23,076 bases of DNA, from the NCBI GenBank assembly GCA_001430745.1, contig KQ481993.1, forward strand, positions 1-23,076, given 5' to 3'. Below the pieces are notes generated by a model, which worked only from the letters and a program-made list of their open reading frames with translations, did not search any database and was not told the DNA's origin. Of this stretch, positions 10,201-20,117 are shown piece after piece. The DNA is from Auxenochlorella pyrenoidosa. Taxonomy: Eukaryota > Chlorophyta > Trebouxiophyceae > Chlorellales > Chlorellaceae. The first letter of the stretch is position 1. Every line of letters starts with the position of its first letter. Both the position numbers and the translations under genes were made by a program.

Positions 10201-12742
10201 CCCACCTCTCATGATGGGTGCAAGTGCAAGCCATCCAGAGGAGCAGAGGAGGGCACTTGATGCAAAACATAGGCGATGATGGCGCAGTGCACCCAGGGCA
10301 GAAGGGCACCCAACCACAGGGCCGGCGCCGAGCCGAGCCTGGGCGCAGCTGGCTGGAAAGACGCAGGGACTCGTGGGGTGCCAAACCGAGTGACTACAAG
10401 CATGGCGCCCCCGGCTCCTCACCTGTGAAAGAGCCTGCGCCTGTCAGGACCAGCCGCTGCGCCAAACCGAGTGACGACAGGCATGACGCCCCCGGCTCCT
10501 CACCTGTGAACGAGCCTGCGCCCGTCAGGACCAGTCGCTGCAGGCGGGCGCAGTAGCGCTGCGCCAGCCAGTACAGCAGGCAGTCGGTGGCGGCGGTGCC
10601 TGAGAGGTCGAGGGAACGCAGCTGCGGGGACGGGGGTGGGGCGGGGGGACGGATGTTTGGGTGGGAGGGGTTGACAGAGTCCTGGGGTCAAAGGGTGCAT
10701 TCCTGTTGAGACAGCTCGAGTGAGCAGGAAGCTCACCAGGCTGGCAAATCCAGGGAGGCACAAGCTTCGCAGGGTGGCGTACAGGCATGCACGCAGCGCC
10801 GCCCCGCAGCTGCAGCATGCTGGGCAGAGCCCTGCAGTTTCCGGGTGGCGGGGGCGTGCACCAGAGGGGGCAGCGCAGCATGCGGCCTCGCCTGCGGCAG
10901 CGCCACGCCCTCCAGTGGGAAGCGCAGCATGTCCAGGTTGAAGGTGACATGCTCCCAGCCGGGCTCGTCTCCGCCCTCGCCCCCGCCCTCGGNNNNNNNN
11001 NNNNNNNNNNNNNNNNNNNNNNNNNNNNNNNNNNNNNNNNNNNNNNNNNNNNNNNNNNNNNNNNNNNNNNNNNNNNNNNNNNNNNNNNNNNNNNNNNNNN
11101 NNNNNNNNNNNNNNNNNNNNNNNNNNNNNNNNNNNNNNNNNNNNNNNNNNNNNNNNNNNNNNNNNNNNNNNNNNNNNNNNNNNNNNNNNNNNNNNNNNNN
11201 NNNNNNNNNNNNNNNNNNNNNNNNNNNNNNNNNNNNNNNNNNNNNNNNNNNNNNNNNNNNNNNNNNNNNNNNNNNNNNNNNNNNNNNNNNNNNNNNNNNN
11301 NNNNNNNNNNNNNNNNNNNNNNNNNNNNNNNNNNNNNNNNNNNNNNNNNNNNNNNNNNNNNNNNNNNNNNNNNNNNNNNNNNNNNNNNNNNNNNNNNNNN
11401 NNNNNNNNNNNNNNNNNNNNNNNNNNNNNNNNNNNNNNNNNNNNNNNNNNNNNNNNNNNNNNNNNNNNNNNNNNNNNNNNNNNNNNNNNNNNNNNNNNNN
11501 NNNNNNNNNNNNNNNNNNNNNNNNNNNNNNNNNNNNNNNNNNNNNNNNNNNNNNNNNNNNNNNNNNNNNNNNNNNNNNNNNNNNNNNNNNNNNNNNNNNN
11601 NNNNNNNNNNNNNNNNNNNNNNNNNNNNNNNNNNNNNNNNNNNNNNNNCACTGCCGGTGCGGGGGCGTGCGCGGCAGCGCCCTCCTCTGCGGCTGGGCCG
11701 ACCCCTGCTGCCGGGCCCTCCGCCGCTGGGACTGCCGCTGCGGCCGCATTTTGCGCTGCGCCAGCAGCCGCTGGCCCGCCTGCCGCTGCCCCCAGCCCCG
11801 TGGGACCCGCGGAAATAGATTCGCTGACGAGCACACCGTCTGACAGCTGGCTGCAGCCGGCCAGGGCCAGCTCTTCCAGCAGCGGGGCAGCCGCAAGCAC
11901 CTGCACCGGCGCGCACAACAGCAGGGAAAGAGGCCGCTGGCTCCCCGGCACCGGCTCGGCTTGCACGCACACGCCTTGCTGGCAGTACGGAAGGCAGGCC
12001 CCCAAGCAGTGGGCGCACCAGCAGCGAGCACAGCAAAGGCTTATCCGTTCAGGCTGACTGGCATGCGGGCTGCCCTCACCGGCTGTACTGCACCATCGGT
12101 CAGCTGCCAGCAGCCCGACAGGTCCAAGGAGGTGAGGCGTGAGCAGGCCTGCAGGCCGGGCAGGGCAGCCACCTGCCAGCAGCGAGCCAGCGAGAGGGCC
12201 TGGAGCTGCGGGGCGGCCGCGCTCGCCGCCAGCGCGGCCACAGCGGCGGCGGTCAGCCGGGGGCACTTTGAGAGGTTGAGCCGCAGCAGGCTGGGCAGGT
12301 GCTGTAGCAGGGCACAGACGTCGGCGTCCTCTAGCCAAGCCACGCCCTTCAGGCTGAGGCTGGACAGCTGTGGCAGGGTGCAGCACAGCAGCAGGCCGTG
12401 AAGGCTGGCCGGGGTGAGCAGCGCGCAGCCCGTCAAGCTGACGGCCGCGGCGCCGGCCAGGACGCTGCTCCCGCCGCCGCTGGCTGCGCCGCCCAGCAGC
12501 TGGCAGGCGTGCGCGTCCAGCAGCTGCCAGCTGGCCAGCAGCGTCAGCAGCTCCAGCTGAAGCTCTTGGGGCAGGGCCTGCACGCCTGCCTGCGCGGCGC
12601 GCCGCTGCTGCTCCTGCCAGGGCGTCGCGGGGCTGTCGGCCAGGGCGCTGGCCAGAAGGTGCAGGCAGCGCCTGCGCAGCGTCGGCGGTCCTTGGGCAGG
12701 CGGCGCCGGGAGGATCCCGGGCGCCGGGACTGCTGCTGCCAT
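7218..12742 (-). CDS. Leucine-rich-repeat protein, FBXL/AMN1 type, with F-box-like N-terminus
   Basis: The start is the ATG at 12742 (A at -3, G at +4), 18 nt after an in-frame TGA. Exons: 12742-12080; 11900 into the gap; out of the gap to 10738 (frame near the gap unclear); 10621-10504; 10207-9634; 9427-9324; 9223-7218 (an acceptor giving 9184 also fits); stop TAG at 7220. Residues 57-83 (LPQELQLELLTLLASWQLLD) resemble an F-box. Many cysteine-containing LRRs follow, of the form LxxLxLxxCxxLTDxxLxxLxxxC, as in FBXL and AMN1 proteins. That family mostly serves as SCF ubiquitin-ligase substrate receptors, so a role in protein turnover is the best guess, but the F-box is weak. The last exon carries Ala-, Gln- and Ser/Gly-rich inserts between repeats. 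Intron 9428-9633 uses a GC donor (CAG|GCAAGG), required by phase to join ASC and SLQRLRLAGC into one repeat. A tandem duplication copies the donor at 10503. Confidence 0.8.
10380..10541. repeat. 81-bp imperfect tandem duplication that copies an exon end and its splice donor
   Basis: Copy 1 is 10380-10460 and copy 2 is 10461-10541; they differ at only a few bases. On the minus strand each copy holds the end of an LRR exon (QRLVLTGAGSFT), the donor CACAG|GTGAGG, and the start of the intron. The period is 27 codons and the copied segment has no stop in the exon frame, so the second donor (10422) could extend the exon in frame. Confidence 0.9.
10993..11648. other. Assembly gap (656 N)
   Basis: A run of N interrupts the LRR gene. 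The flanking sequence is Ala- and Pro-rich on the right (exon from 11900). On the left two frames stay open, one ending in an LRR-like segment. The missing part probably encodes further repeats or low-complexity linker. Confidence 0.99.
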
Positions 12743-12795
12743 CCTGGTTGTGCTGCTTCACCGGCCGGCTCAGGGAGGAAGTGATCCTAGTGGCC

Positions 12796-13196
12796 CTACG
12801 CCTGCTTGGCGCCAGCTTCCGGCGCTGCTGCCGGCGCCGCCGCTCCCTGCTGCTGTGCCTGGGCCTGCAGCCGCTGCTGCTCCTCAAAGTGCTTCTTCAG
12901 TGGCTCGTTGAAGAGGTAGACGCCGCTGCACACGCCGACGCTGCATCCAGCATGCATGGAGTCAAGAGTACACATGCGATAAGATTATGACGAATTTTAA
13001 CCAGAAAATCATCCCGGAAAATTGATATCAGAGGCAGCAACAGCAGCAGGTGGTAGCGCGCAACCCAATGGGCGGCGGGCGGCGGCCCCGCAGCGGCAGC
13101 AGAACCCTGCGCACAATGCCCTCCTGCGGTCCTGCATACCCCCAGGCTATGCACGACAACTTGCAAGCGTGCAGGCGGCACTCACACAGCCGCCAT
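12796..13196 (-). CDS. 51-residue microprotein, probable single membrane segment
   Basis: Two exons: 13196-13186 (ATG GCG GCT GT) and 12940-12796, joined across a 245-nt intron with donor GT|GTGAGTG and acceptor GATGCAG|C. The split codon GTC and the frame fit exactly. The product starts MAAVVGVCSGVYLFNEPLKK and continues with a charged, Gln-rich helix (HFEEQQRLQAQAQQQ) and an Ala/Pro tail. A short hydrophobic stretch followed by a basic/amphipathic helix resembles small tail-facing subunits of mitochondrial or plastid membranes; this is inference and I do not recognise the family. The start context is poor (C at -3). The stop TAG lies 53 nt before the ATG of the LRR gene on the same strand, with no room for a terminator and promoter, so both may share one mRNA. 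It could instead be the 5' leader of the LRR gene with an upstream ORF, but the length and composition argue for a real protein. Confidence 0.6.
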
Positions 13197-13570
13197 AAGG
13201 AAGTGCAAGGGCCTATTCCTGTGAAAAGCGCGGGCGAAGCTCATAATGGCAGCTCGACGGGCTCAGCGACAAGATAACAAAAGAGAAGGAGTGGCGGATT
13301 AGGCGGTGCTAGTGCCTGCAGGCTGGAGTGGCCGCCGCCAGGGCGGCGGCGCTTCCTGCTGTGCCCCACGCCCTGGCTCGACCCTGGGCCTTCCTTTCCT
13401 GTTTCTTTTGCAAAATTGGAGTCACTGTAACCAATGGAACCTTCTAAGAACGAAGATGATCACTGCATGCCAGAGATAGACAACCGTTAATTGCAACATT
13501 CTTCATTGTGGCTGGCACATGCACGGGCCACAGCGGAGCTAGCCCAGCGGACGGCTGCCACGGCTGGCCG
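13197..13570 (-). promoter_or_regulatory. Intergenic region: promoter side of the microprotein/LRR unit and 3' flank of the oxidoreductase gene
   Basis: About 370 bp between two minus-strand genes. No exon is evident. No TGTAA on the minus strand was found for the oxidoreductase gene; the TGTAA near 13427 is on the wrong strand. No clear promoter element was identified. Confidence 0.35.
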
Positions 13571-13880
13571 TCACCTCTGGCCGCCCTCCTCCGCAGGGCC
13601 CGGCTCCCGCCAGCGCAGCAGCTCGGCGGGCAGCCCCTCCTCGCTGCCTGCCAACACCGCCGCGGCCACCAGCCGGCCAAGCCAGGCATGGTACACCAAG
13701 CCTCGGGCACCCAGGCCCCCAATGACCCAGCAGGGCGGCAGCGAGGTGCTGCCTGGCGCCGCGGCCGCTCCCGATGCCCCGTCCTCTGCAGCATCCTGGT
13801 TGCCTCTGGCTTGTTGTCTGCTGTCAACGCTGCTGCCGCTGCTGCCGCCGCTGCTACTGTCACTGCCACTGCTACTGCTG

Positions 13881-13929
<49 letters not shown>

Positions 13930-15708
13930 CGTCGCTACTGGAGGTGCTGCTGGCGGCCTCCAAGGGCACGCGGCCGGCATAGGGGATGGCTCCATCGGAG
14001 CCCCGCAGCGGCAAGGCCCGGACGCCCGCCCGCACTGACGCCACCCGCCAGCCAGCCAGCGGCGGCCACAGCTGCGTGGCGCCGGGCAGCAGCGCGGCAG
14101 CTGCCGCCTCGGCCTCGGCGGCTTCCTGCACCAGGGGCGCGCTGAGCTGGCGGTACGCCTCCTGCCAGGTCAGGCCGTACCGCTTGGTGGCCCCCACCAC
14201 CAGGCCGGCGGTACCGTGCGCAGCAATGTACGGCGAGCCCAGCAGTGAAGGCGCGCCTGCCGGGTAGCCGTCGCCGCCGCCGCTGGCAGAGCCCTGCGCG
14301 CTGCCGCTGCTGCTGTCGGCGGCGCCTGTGTCTGCGCAGCCGGCGCTACTGCTAGGGCTGCTGCTAGAGCGGTTGCCGCCGCTGCTGCCAGGCGCCATGT
14401 CCAGCGAGTGACCCTGGCACAAGTCCAGGGGCAGCCTGCCCCTCAGCTCTTCGATGCTGCCCACCGCCGCGCCAGCCGCCACCACCACGGCATCAAACGG
14501 GCCCTCTGCAGCCTGCAGCTGGCGCAGGGACGAGACTGGATGCAGCGCCAGGCTGGCCGCTGAGCCGGCCACGCCGCGCGCTGCGGCGGCCTGGCAGGCC
14601 AACCACAGCGCCCGCATGTAGCTGGCGGGGTGGATGGTCACCGCTGCATGCACCATCAGGCCCAGTGCCGGCGGCCCAGCCGCCTGCTCCTGCTGCTGCT
14701 GCTGCCGCCGCCGCTGCTGCTTGCCCGCCAGCGCCGGCGCCTCCTGCTGGCTGGCTGCTGCATGGGGCTCCTCTGGCGGGAGCAGCAGCCCAGGGTCAAG
14801 GCCAGGCACAAGTGCAGCCAGGGAGGCAGCGTCAGTCACTGCCGCTGCCTGCAGGGCCGCCGCCGCGTGTGCATCCTTGGGGACAAACTTGCCAATGTCT
14901 CGCGCCTGCTTGGCCGACCGTGCCGGGCGCAACAGGCCGTGCCGCCAGGCCAGCGGCCAGCGGATGGGCCCGGCGGCCGTTTGCAGGCTGCCGACAGGCG
15001 CGCCTGAGCTGCCTCCCCCGCAGCTTGCATCCTGCGCCGCGGCTTCTGCTGCCGCCAGCAGGCGCAGCGCATCCTGGAAGGCGTCCAGGCCGTGCCAAAG
15101 CATCTGCTTTCGCAGTCGGGGAGGAGAGAAGAGGAGAGCGGGCTGGAGTTCTATTTCGAGTTCTGAATTTCTGCACCCAAACAGCAGATGGCTGGGATAT
15201 GTCTTGCCCACGCACGCTGTCAACCCCACGCAGACGTAATGCACGCTGAGCCTGCTCGCCGCACCTTGCCGCGCGGCGTGTAGGGATGCAGCAGCCCAGC
15301 CGCGGCGCCGCTGCCGCCAGCGCCCAGGCCAACTGCGTCGTACAGCGTCAGCTGCATCGCGCGTCCGCTGCCGGCGGCAGCTGCCAGCAAATGGTAGGAC
15401 GCAGCTAGGCCCGCAAAGCCTCCACCGATGACTGCCACACGCAGCGGAGGCCCTTGCTGCTCCGGCTGCTGGCTTGCACTGGCGGCGGCTATGCAGGCGG
15501 CAAGCTGCCGCCAGTGCTCGGCCCTCGGCCCCACCCGCCTGCATGCAATTACGACAAGTCGACATGTTGGAGTCGAGTCCAAAGAGTGGAGACTAAGCTT
15601 TTGGCGAGGCTGCAAGGCGCAGACCCACCTGAGAGACCTTGTTGCACAGCTCCTGCACAGGCCCTGCGCTTGTGTAGGAATGCGCATTGTTGATCCTGCT
15701 GTGATCAT
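13571..15708 (-). CDS. FAD-dependent oxidoreductase, DAO / MnmC-C-like
   Basis: Exons 15708-15629, 15538-15265 and 15103-13571 give about 628 residues; phases agree (AG|GTGGGT donor, phase 2, then phase 0). The first intron is 90 nt, so retention would keep the frame. The N-terminus (MITAGSTMRIPTQAQGLCRS) is basic and poor in acids, like an organelle transit peptide. The Rossmann dinucleotide-binding motif VAVIGGGFAGLAASYHLL is near residues 61-78. It is followed by GAGGSGAAAGLLHPYTPRGK and MLWHGLDAFQ, a block typical of plant and bacterial DAO-family proteins related to the C-terminal domain of MnmC (tRNA wobble-uridine modification). The C-terminal GGLGARGLVYHAWLGRLVAAAVLAG is the usual second FAD-contacting segment. 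The substrate cannot be told from sequence. A run of about 19 serines is inserted before that segment, and Gln/Ala-rich inserts occur earlier. Confidence 0.85.
13864..13926. repeat. CTG/AGC trinucleotide repeat encoding polyserine
   Basis: An uninterrupted CTG run covers about 13884-13926, with a few interrupted units to its left. On the minus strand it encodes polyserine within the FAD oxidoreductase. It is likely length-polymorphic. Confidence 0.9.
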
Positions 15709-15889
15709 GTACCCGCCTTCTCAGCAGAGCCAGGGAAAGGCCTGCCTTGAGCTCTGGCTTGTGTTGACAGGGGCTTACGCTCACAAATTCGCAGAAACCC
15801 GAGGGGGAAGAGAGTCCGATCGCGGAAAAGCGGTGCGGAAGGGCAATGCGTTGCACAAATATGCGCGCTGGGCCTCCCGCCGCCGTGCA

Positions 15890-17904
15890 TCACGCTCCCC
15901 GCACCGCCGCCTGCTGCCGCCGCGCAAGCAGCAGCGCGCCTGCCGCAGCGCCGCTCGCCAGCAGCGTAGCGCCCAGCAGAGCTTGTCGTGTGGACACCGT
16001 GTCTGGGATTTCAGGCAGCCAGCGCCGCCGCCGCCGCCGCTCCTCGTCTGCCGCCTGTAGCGCCGCCACCTTTTCCTGCAGCGACCGCACGTGTAGCTCC
16101 AGCACCTGCCAAGCAGGAAAACACCGGAGGGCAATATGAATGGGCACGGCTGGGCGTGCCTGCACTGCGCGGCACATGCTGCAGACCAGGCGCCAGGGGG
16201 GCCCGTACCCCGGCCTCACCAAGCCGCCAAGCCCTGACAGAACAGGTCGAGCGGAGGAGCGGCAGCAAATGCACTTGAGCCTCCGCCTACAACAGCCCGG
16301 CAGCAAGCCGGGCCCACTGGTCGTCCACGGCCTGCACCCACCTGCAGCAGCCCGACCGTTTGGTCCCCAGTGCGGCACATATACCGCAGGTACAGCAGGG
16401 CAGCGTCCTCAAACCGCAGGCCGTCCCCGCTGGGCACCACAGCAGGCACAGCAGGTACGGCGGGCAGCGGCGGCAGCGGCAGCTCCACAGCGTCGTAAAA
16501 AAGCTCCGCTGCCTCCCCGGCTGGCGCCGCCGCTGCCGGGGCTGCTGCGCCTGCTGCTGCGCCTGCTGGGGCTGCCCCTGCTGCTGGGGCCTGCGGGGAT
16601 GAGGGCAGCAGCGCATGTCCTGGCAGTGTGCGATCTACATTGTAATCAGGGTGCCACCGCAAGGCCCAGCACGGAGTCCGTCGGGCTCTGAAACAATGTG
16701 GAAGCATCGCAGGGAGGCCACAAGGAGCACAGCGCGCAAGGCGTTTGGGCTGCAGGCGCAAGCGTTCCAGCTGCCATTGGGTGCGCACTTGGACAAACTT
16801 AAGCAGTGAGTCCAGAAACTCCCTCAGGCTCTTGCTGGCGCTGTCGGCCATGAAGGCCTCGATTGTGCCGGCCAGGCCATAGGGTCCCGAGGCGCTGCAT
16901 GTCACGGCAGCGTCCACCTGAGAGGGGGAGACGGCGTGGGGGTTGGGGGGGGCGGGCAACGCAGCTTCCCCGCCGCCACTTGCAGCATAAACCGCGGCCG
17001 CCGACCACACATGCGCATCCCCTGCACGCCCCAGCCGGTCGGCATGGCTCTGCTAACTTCGCCCCTCTCCCCACGCGGCGCCCAGATGGAAAACCCAATC
17101 CTCGCAGCCCTAAAAGCGCTCGAACAGCTTCCCCCGCGCACCTGGCAACCGCCGCCCGCCGCATCTGCAAACGTGAAGACCGCCTCGGTCACGAAGCGCG
17201 CGCCGCCGGGCATGTCGGGCGCCGGCCGCGAGGTGAGGCGCCAGCCCCCGCCCGGCAGCGCCTCGCGGAGCTGCTCCTCCTCCACCCGCATAACATCCTT
17301 GCCCACCAGGCGCTTGATAAAGGCAGGGGCATCCACGGGAGTGGTGAAGACCACCGTGCGCTGCCCGTCGCCTCCCCAAGAGCTGACCGTCGCATCTGCA
17401 GGGTCGGGAGCAGGCGCAGCGGCGTCCTGGGCCGGCCGTAAGCGGCACGGTTCCGGGCGCAGCTGCGCGCCTTGCTGCGGCGGGCGGAGCCGCTGCCGGG
17501 GGGGCAGGCGTGCTGTGCACACTCGCCGCAGGCGTTCACTTCTCGATGGTAGCTGCGCAGGAAGGTGGTGTCGTCGCCGTAGGCCAGGTCGAACAGCGCC
17601 TGCAGCGGCAGGGCACAGGCGGCACAGGTCGCCCTCCACAGAGGTGTGGCGCCGGCAGGGACGTGAAGCTCGTCCTGCGATCAGGACACCGGTGCTGTGC
17701 TCACACGGTGGCCAGGCCGATGGTACCAGTTGTTTTGGAAGCGCATGCAGCAACGTAAGGCTCAGGGGCAGGGGGAGAGCTGGCGCAATGGCGAGGTCGT
17801 GAACTGGAGGGCGGCGGTGGGCGCTTGTGCAGGCGCAGCCCACCCCCACGCACCTGGGCGCTGTAACCCTGCACCTTGATGCCGAACGACACCGATCTGA
17901 CCAT
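15890..17904 (-). CDS. Probable VASt/ASTER-like lipid-transfer domain protein with C-terminal coiled coil and membrane segment
   Basis: Proposed exons: 17904-17854, 17760-17707 (or 17705), 17674 to about 17540, about 17400-17142, 16917-16789, 16590-16342 and 16105-15890 (stop TGA at 15892). Phases agree except in 17540-17400, where the junction is unresolved. The core runs from ALPLQALFDLAYGDDTTFL through SYHRE, SSWGGDGQRTVVFTTPVDAP and VEEEQLREALPG to GPYGLAGTIEAFMADSASKS and LREFLDSLLKFVQ. This order matches VASt (ASTER) domains: an N-terminal landing segment, a W-x-R-x-x-x-Y/F strand, and a terminal amphipathic helix. Known members move sterols at ER contact sites and usually carry a GRAM domain, which I do not see. 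The last exon encodes a coiled coil (VLELHVRSLQEKVAALQAAD), a basic patch and a hydrophobic stretch (ALLGATLLASGAAAGALLLA) near the C-terminus. Family assignment is from pattern only. Confidence 0.55.
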
Positions 17905-18225
17905 GTGGCTCTACCGCAGGTTGCAGACGCTTCAAGCTAGCTGCTAAAAGTGCAAAGAGGGAGTCGAAGAGCCAGGCGCCAAAGTGTTCTGCTGAAACAA
18001 ACGGATGAAGTTCGTACGTGGCAGATCAGCAGTTCTTATGCCGCAGGGGGACCTCTTGTGTTTCAACAGGTCTGCCCTGCTGGCAGGCCCCTGCTGTCGA
18101 GCAGATGGCGGGAGGATGAACTCTCCGCATGTACGGCATTGGCATTGGGGCTTGATTGCGCAGCAGCCTGCAGAGAGCGCAGGAACCCAGCTTCTGGACA
18201 CCCAACCCAGACAACTCCCGCAGCT
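17905..18225. promoter_or_regulatory. Shared divergent promoter region
   Basis: About 320 bp separate the start codons of the VASt-like gene (minus) and the mTERF-like gene (plus). Both must be promoted from here. No exon or clear TATA box is seen. A CCCGCAG lies just before the plus-strand ATG at 18226 and could be the acceptor of a 5' UTR intron. Confidence 0.45.
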
Positions 18226-20034
18226 ATGGCGGCCCTCGCAGCAGCACCCGCGGCGGCTCAGAGGCCCTGCATGGCGAACAGCTTCCAGGCTCGGAGGCGC
18301 ATTGCCGCTCCCAGCCGGTAAGCAGCACGCTTGCGCTCCGTCGCCGCCTCTTGCTCTGCTCTGCCCACCCTTGCTGCTCTCCTAATCCTCAATGCACGAA
18401 ATCAGTCAATGCACCGCCTTCCGCGATCTTCTTCCGCTGCAGGCTGGTGGTGCGAGCAGTGGAGGCGCCCGCCGCCGCCGACCTTGCAGAGCTCCAGCGC
18501 TCCCCTGCGGGTGGGTGGCGCCATGCATCTGCGCGCCTCACTGCTGATTGCGCATTTGTAGATCGTCGAGCAGCATGCACTCTGGCGGCATGCGCGGCTG
18601 CTTGTGACGACTGGGTTTGGCCGCCCATGCCCCTCCCTCTTCCTGCCACCCTGCCACAGCTCGGCTTCCGCGCATGTTTGCCCTGGCCCCCATCTGCAGC
18701 GGTGCGGAAGGCGCTGCTGGCCCGCGGCTGGGACCTTGCGTGGATTGATGGCGTGACTGGCGAGATCCTGAAGCGCAAGCTGACTGCGAGCGTGTCGGAG
18801 ATTGAGGCGGCGGTAAGGCTGCTGCTGTGCCCTGAGCAGGTTCAGTATTGATGGCCTGCGGCCTGCCCCTGTTTTTAAGGCAGTCTGATACAAGGATGGC
18901 AGGGTCTAGGGAGGGAGGGCTGCCGCACGTTTGCGCTGTGAAGAACACCGCCCCAGCGCGCATTGTCGTTGGCTTGTCTTTCCTGTCGACCCGAGCCACT
19001 GGCCACACTCTGCCTGCTCTCCACCCTTTCCGCTTGGATCCACTCCACCCCACCCCGCCCACTGCAGATCACCTACCTGGAGGGCCTCGGCATTCCTACC
19101 AAGTCGGTTGAGAACATGGCCAGCATCAACAAGCAGGTGAGGGGAGGGAGGGGCAGGGGCTGCTCGACAGGGCGCCCCGTTGGCCGGCCGGGCTGCCCGG
19201 CGCCGACCTCCGCCTGCAGTTGATTTCCGTGGCAGCTCATGCGAGGCCCGGCCTGCCCTGTCCCTTCCCTGCTCTGCCCGCAGATCCTCGGGCAGCCTGT
19301 GGCGGCCCTGCAAGCGGTGGTTGACTACGCGCAGCGGCAAGGCGTGACTGGTGAGCCCAGCCCCAGGCAACACAGCCTGTCATCAGGTGTTACATGTGGA
19401 GGATGCACAGGGGAGGCAGGGGGTGTGGAAGGCAGAAGGGCGGGGTGGTGTTTTGCAGGCTGGAAGTGGCGTCAGATACCCGGGCGTAGACTCGAGGCAC
19501 GCCGGGGCCTTGTGCGGGCCTGCTGGCTGGTGCTCTCTGCCCTTCTATCCCGACAAGCCGCGGCCCGCTCGCCTGTCACAAGCATGCACAACACAGCTGG
19601 CATGGCGCGCATGCTGTGTCGAAAGTGGCCGTGCAAAATTGCGACAAAACCTCATACGGTTCTGCGCAAAAACATGTGCGGCAGCGTGTGTCCCCCCGCC
19701 AGCACGCCCTCGCCGCCGCCCCCGTCGGGAGCGACCTCCACTTCCGTAGGTGCTCGCATCTTGTCATGCCTCTGCTGACGATGACGCACTGCCCTCGCAC
19801 CCCCCCCTTCTCCTCTGTGCAGGCGCCGCACTGCGCAGCCTGCTCGAGACGCACCCCAACCTGCTCACTTACGCCGTCTCTGCCAACGGCAAGCAGCTGG
19901 AGAAGGGCCTGGCCCGCGCCTCCGTCGACCTTGTCGAGAAGGATGGGCGCAAGGTGGCGGGCGTGAGCTTCTGGCGGGAGGGCGCTGCATTTGCGACGGC
20001 GCCGGTCGCGCCGCTCAAGCCCTCTGCGTTGTGA
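18226..20034 (+). CDS. Small mTERF-like protein, probably plastid-targeted
   Basis: Six exons, all with consistent phase: 18226-18317, 18443-18510, 18700-18812, 19068-19136, 19284-19350, 19823-20034 (stop TGA). The product has 206 residues. The N-terminus (MAALAAAPAAAQRPCMANSF, then RRRIAAPSRLVVRAVEAPAA) is Ala/Arg-rich with a V-R-A cleavage-like site, as in green-algal chloroplast transit peptides. The mature part has helical repeats of mTERF style: ITYLEGLGIPTKSVENMASI, NKQILGQPVAALQAVVDYAQ, RQGVTGAALRSLLETHPNLL. mTERF proteins bind organelle nucleic acid and affect transcription or splicing. This one has only about two to three motifs, fewer than the family usually shows, and ends in a different tail (VDLVEKDGRKVAGVSFWREG). 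The role in plastids is inference. Start choice: first ATG with G at -3, in frame with the transit-like sequence. Confidence 0.65.
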
Positions 20035-20112
20035 CCGCCCCTGCGCCCCCACGGGCTTACACTTGTCGGCCTGTCCAGTTTCCCTGGCCCCTTGGTTTTC
20101 ACCGCCCACAAA

Positions 20113-20117
20113 TGTAA
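20113..20117 (+). terminator. TGTAA poly(A) signal of the mTERF-like gene
   Basis: TGTAA occurs 78 nt after the stop codon (20032-20034) on the coding strand, the expected spacing for chlorophyte 3' UTRs. Confidence 0.65.

Noticed and set aside
13427..13431. TGTAA as a poly(A) signal
   Set aside because: It is on the plus strand, where no gene ends; both neighbouring genes are on the minus strand.
13447..13995. Alternative minus-strand frame with polyalanine
   Set aside because: Shifted reading of the FAD oxidoreductase exon; only the frame with the FAD motifs is credible.
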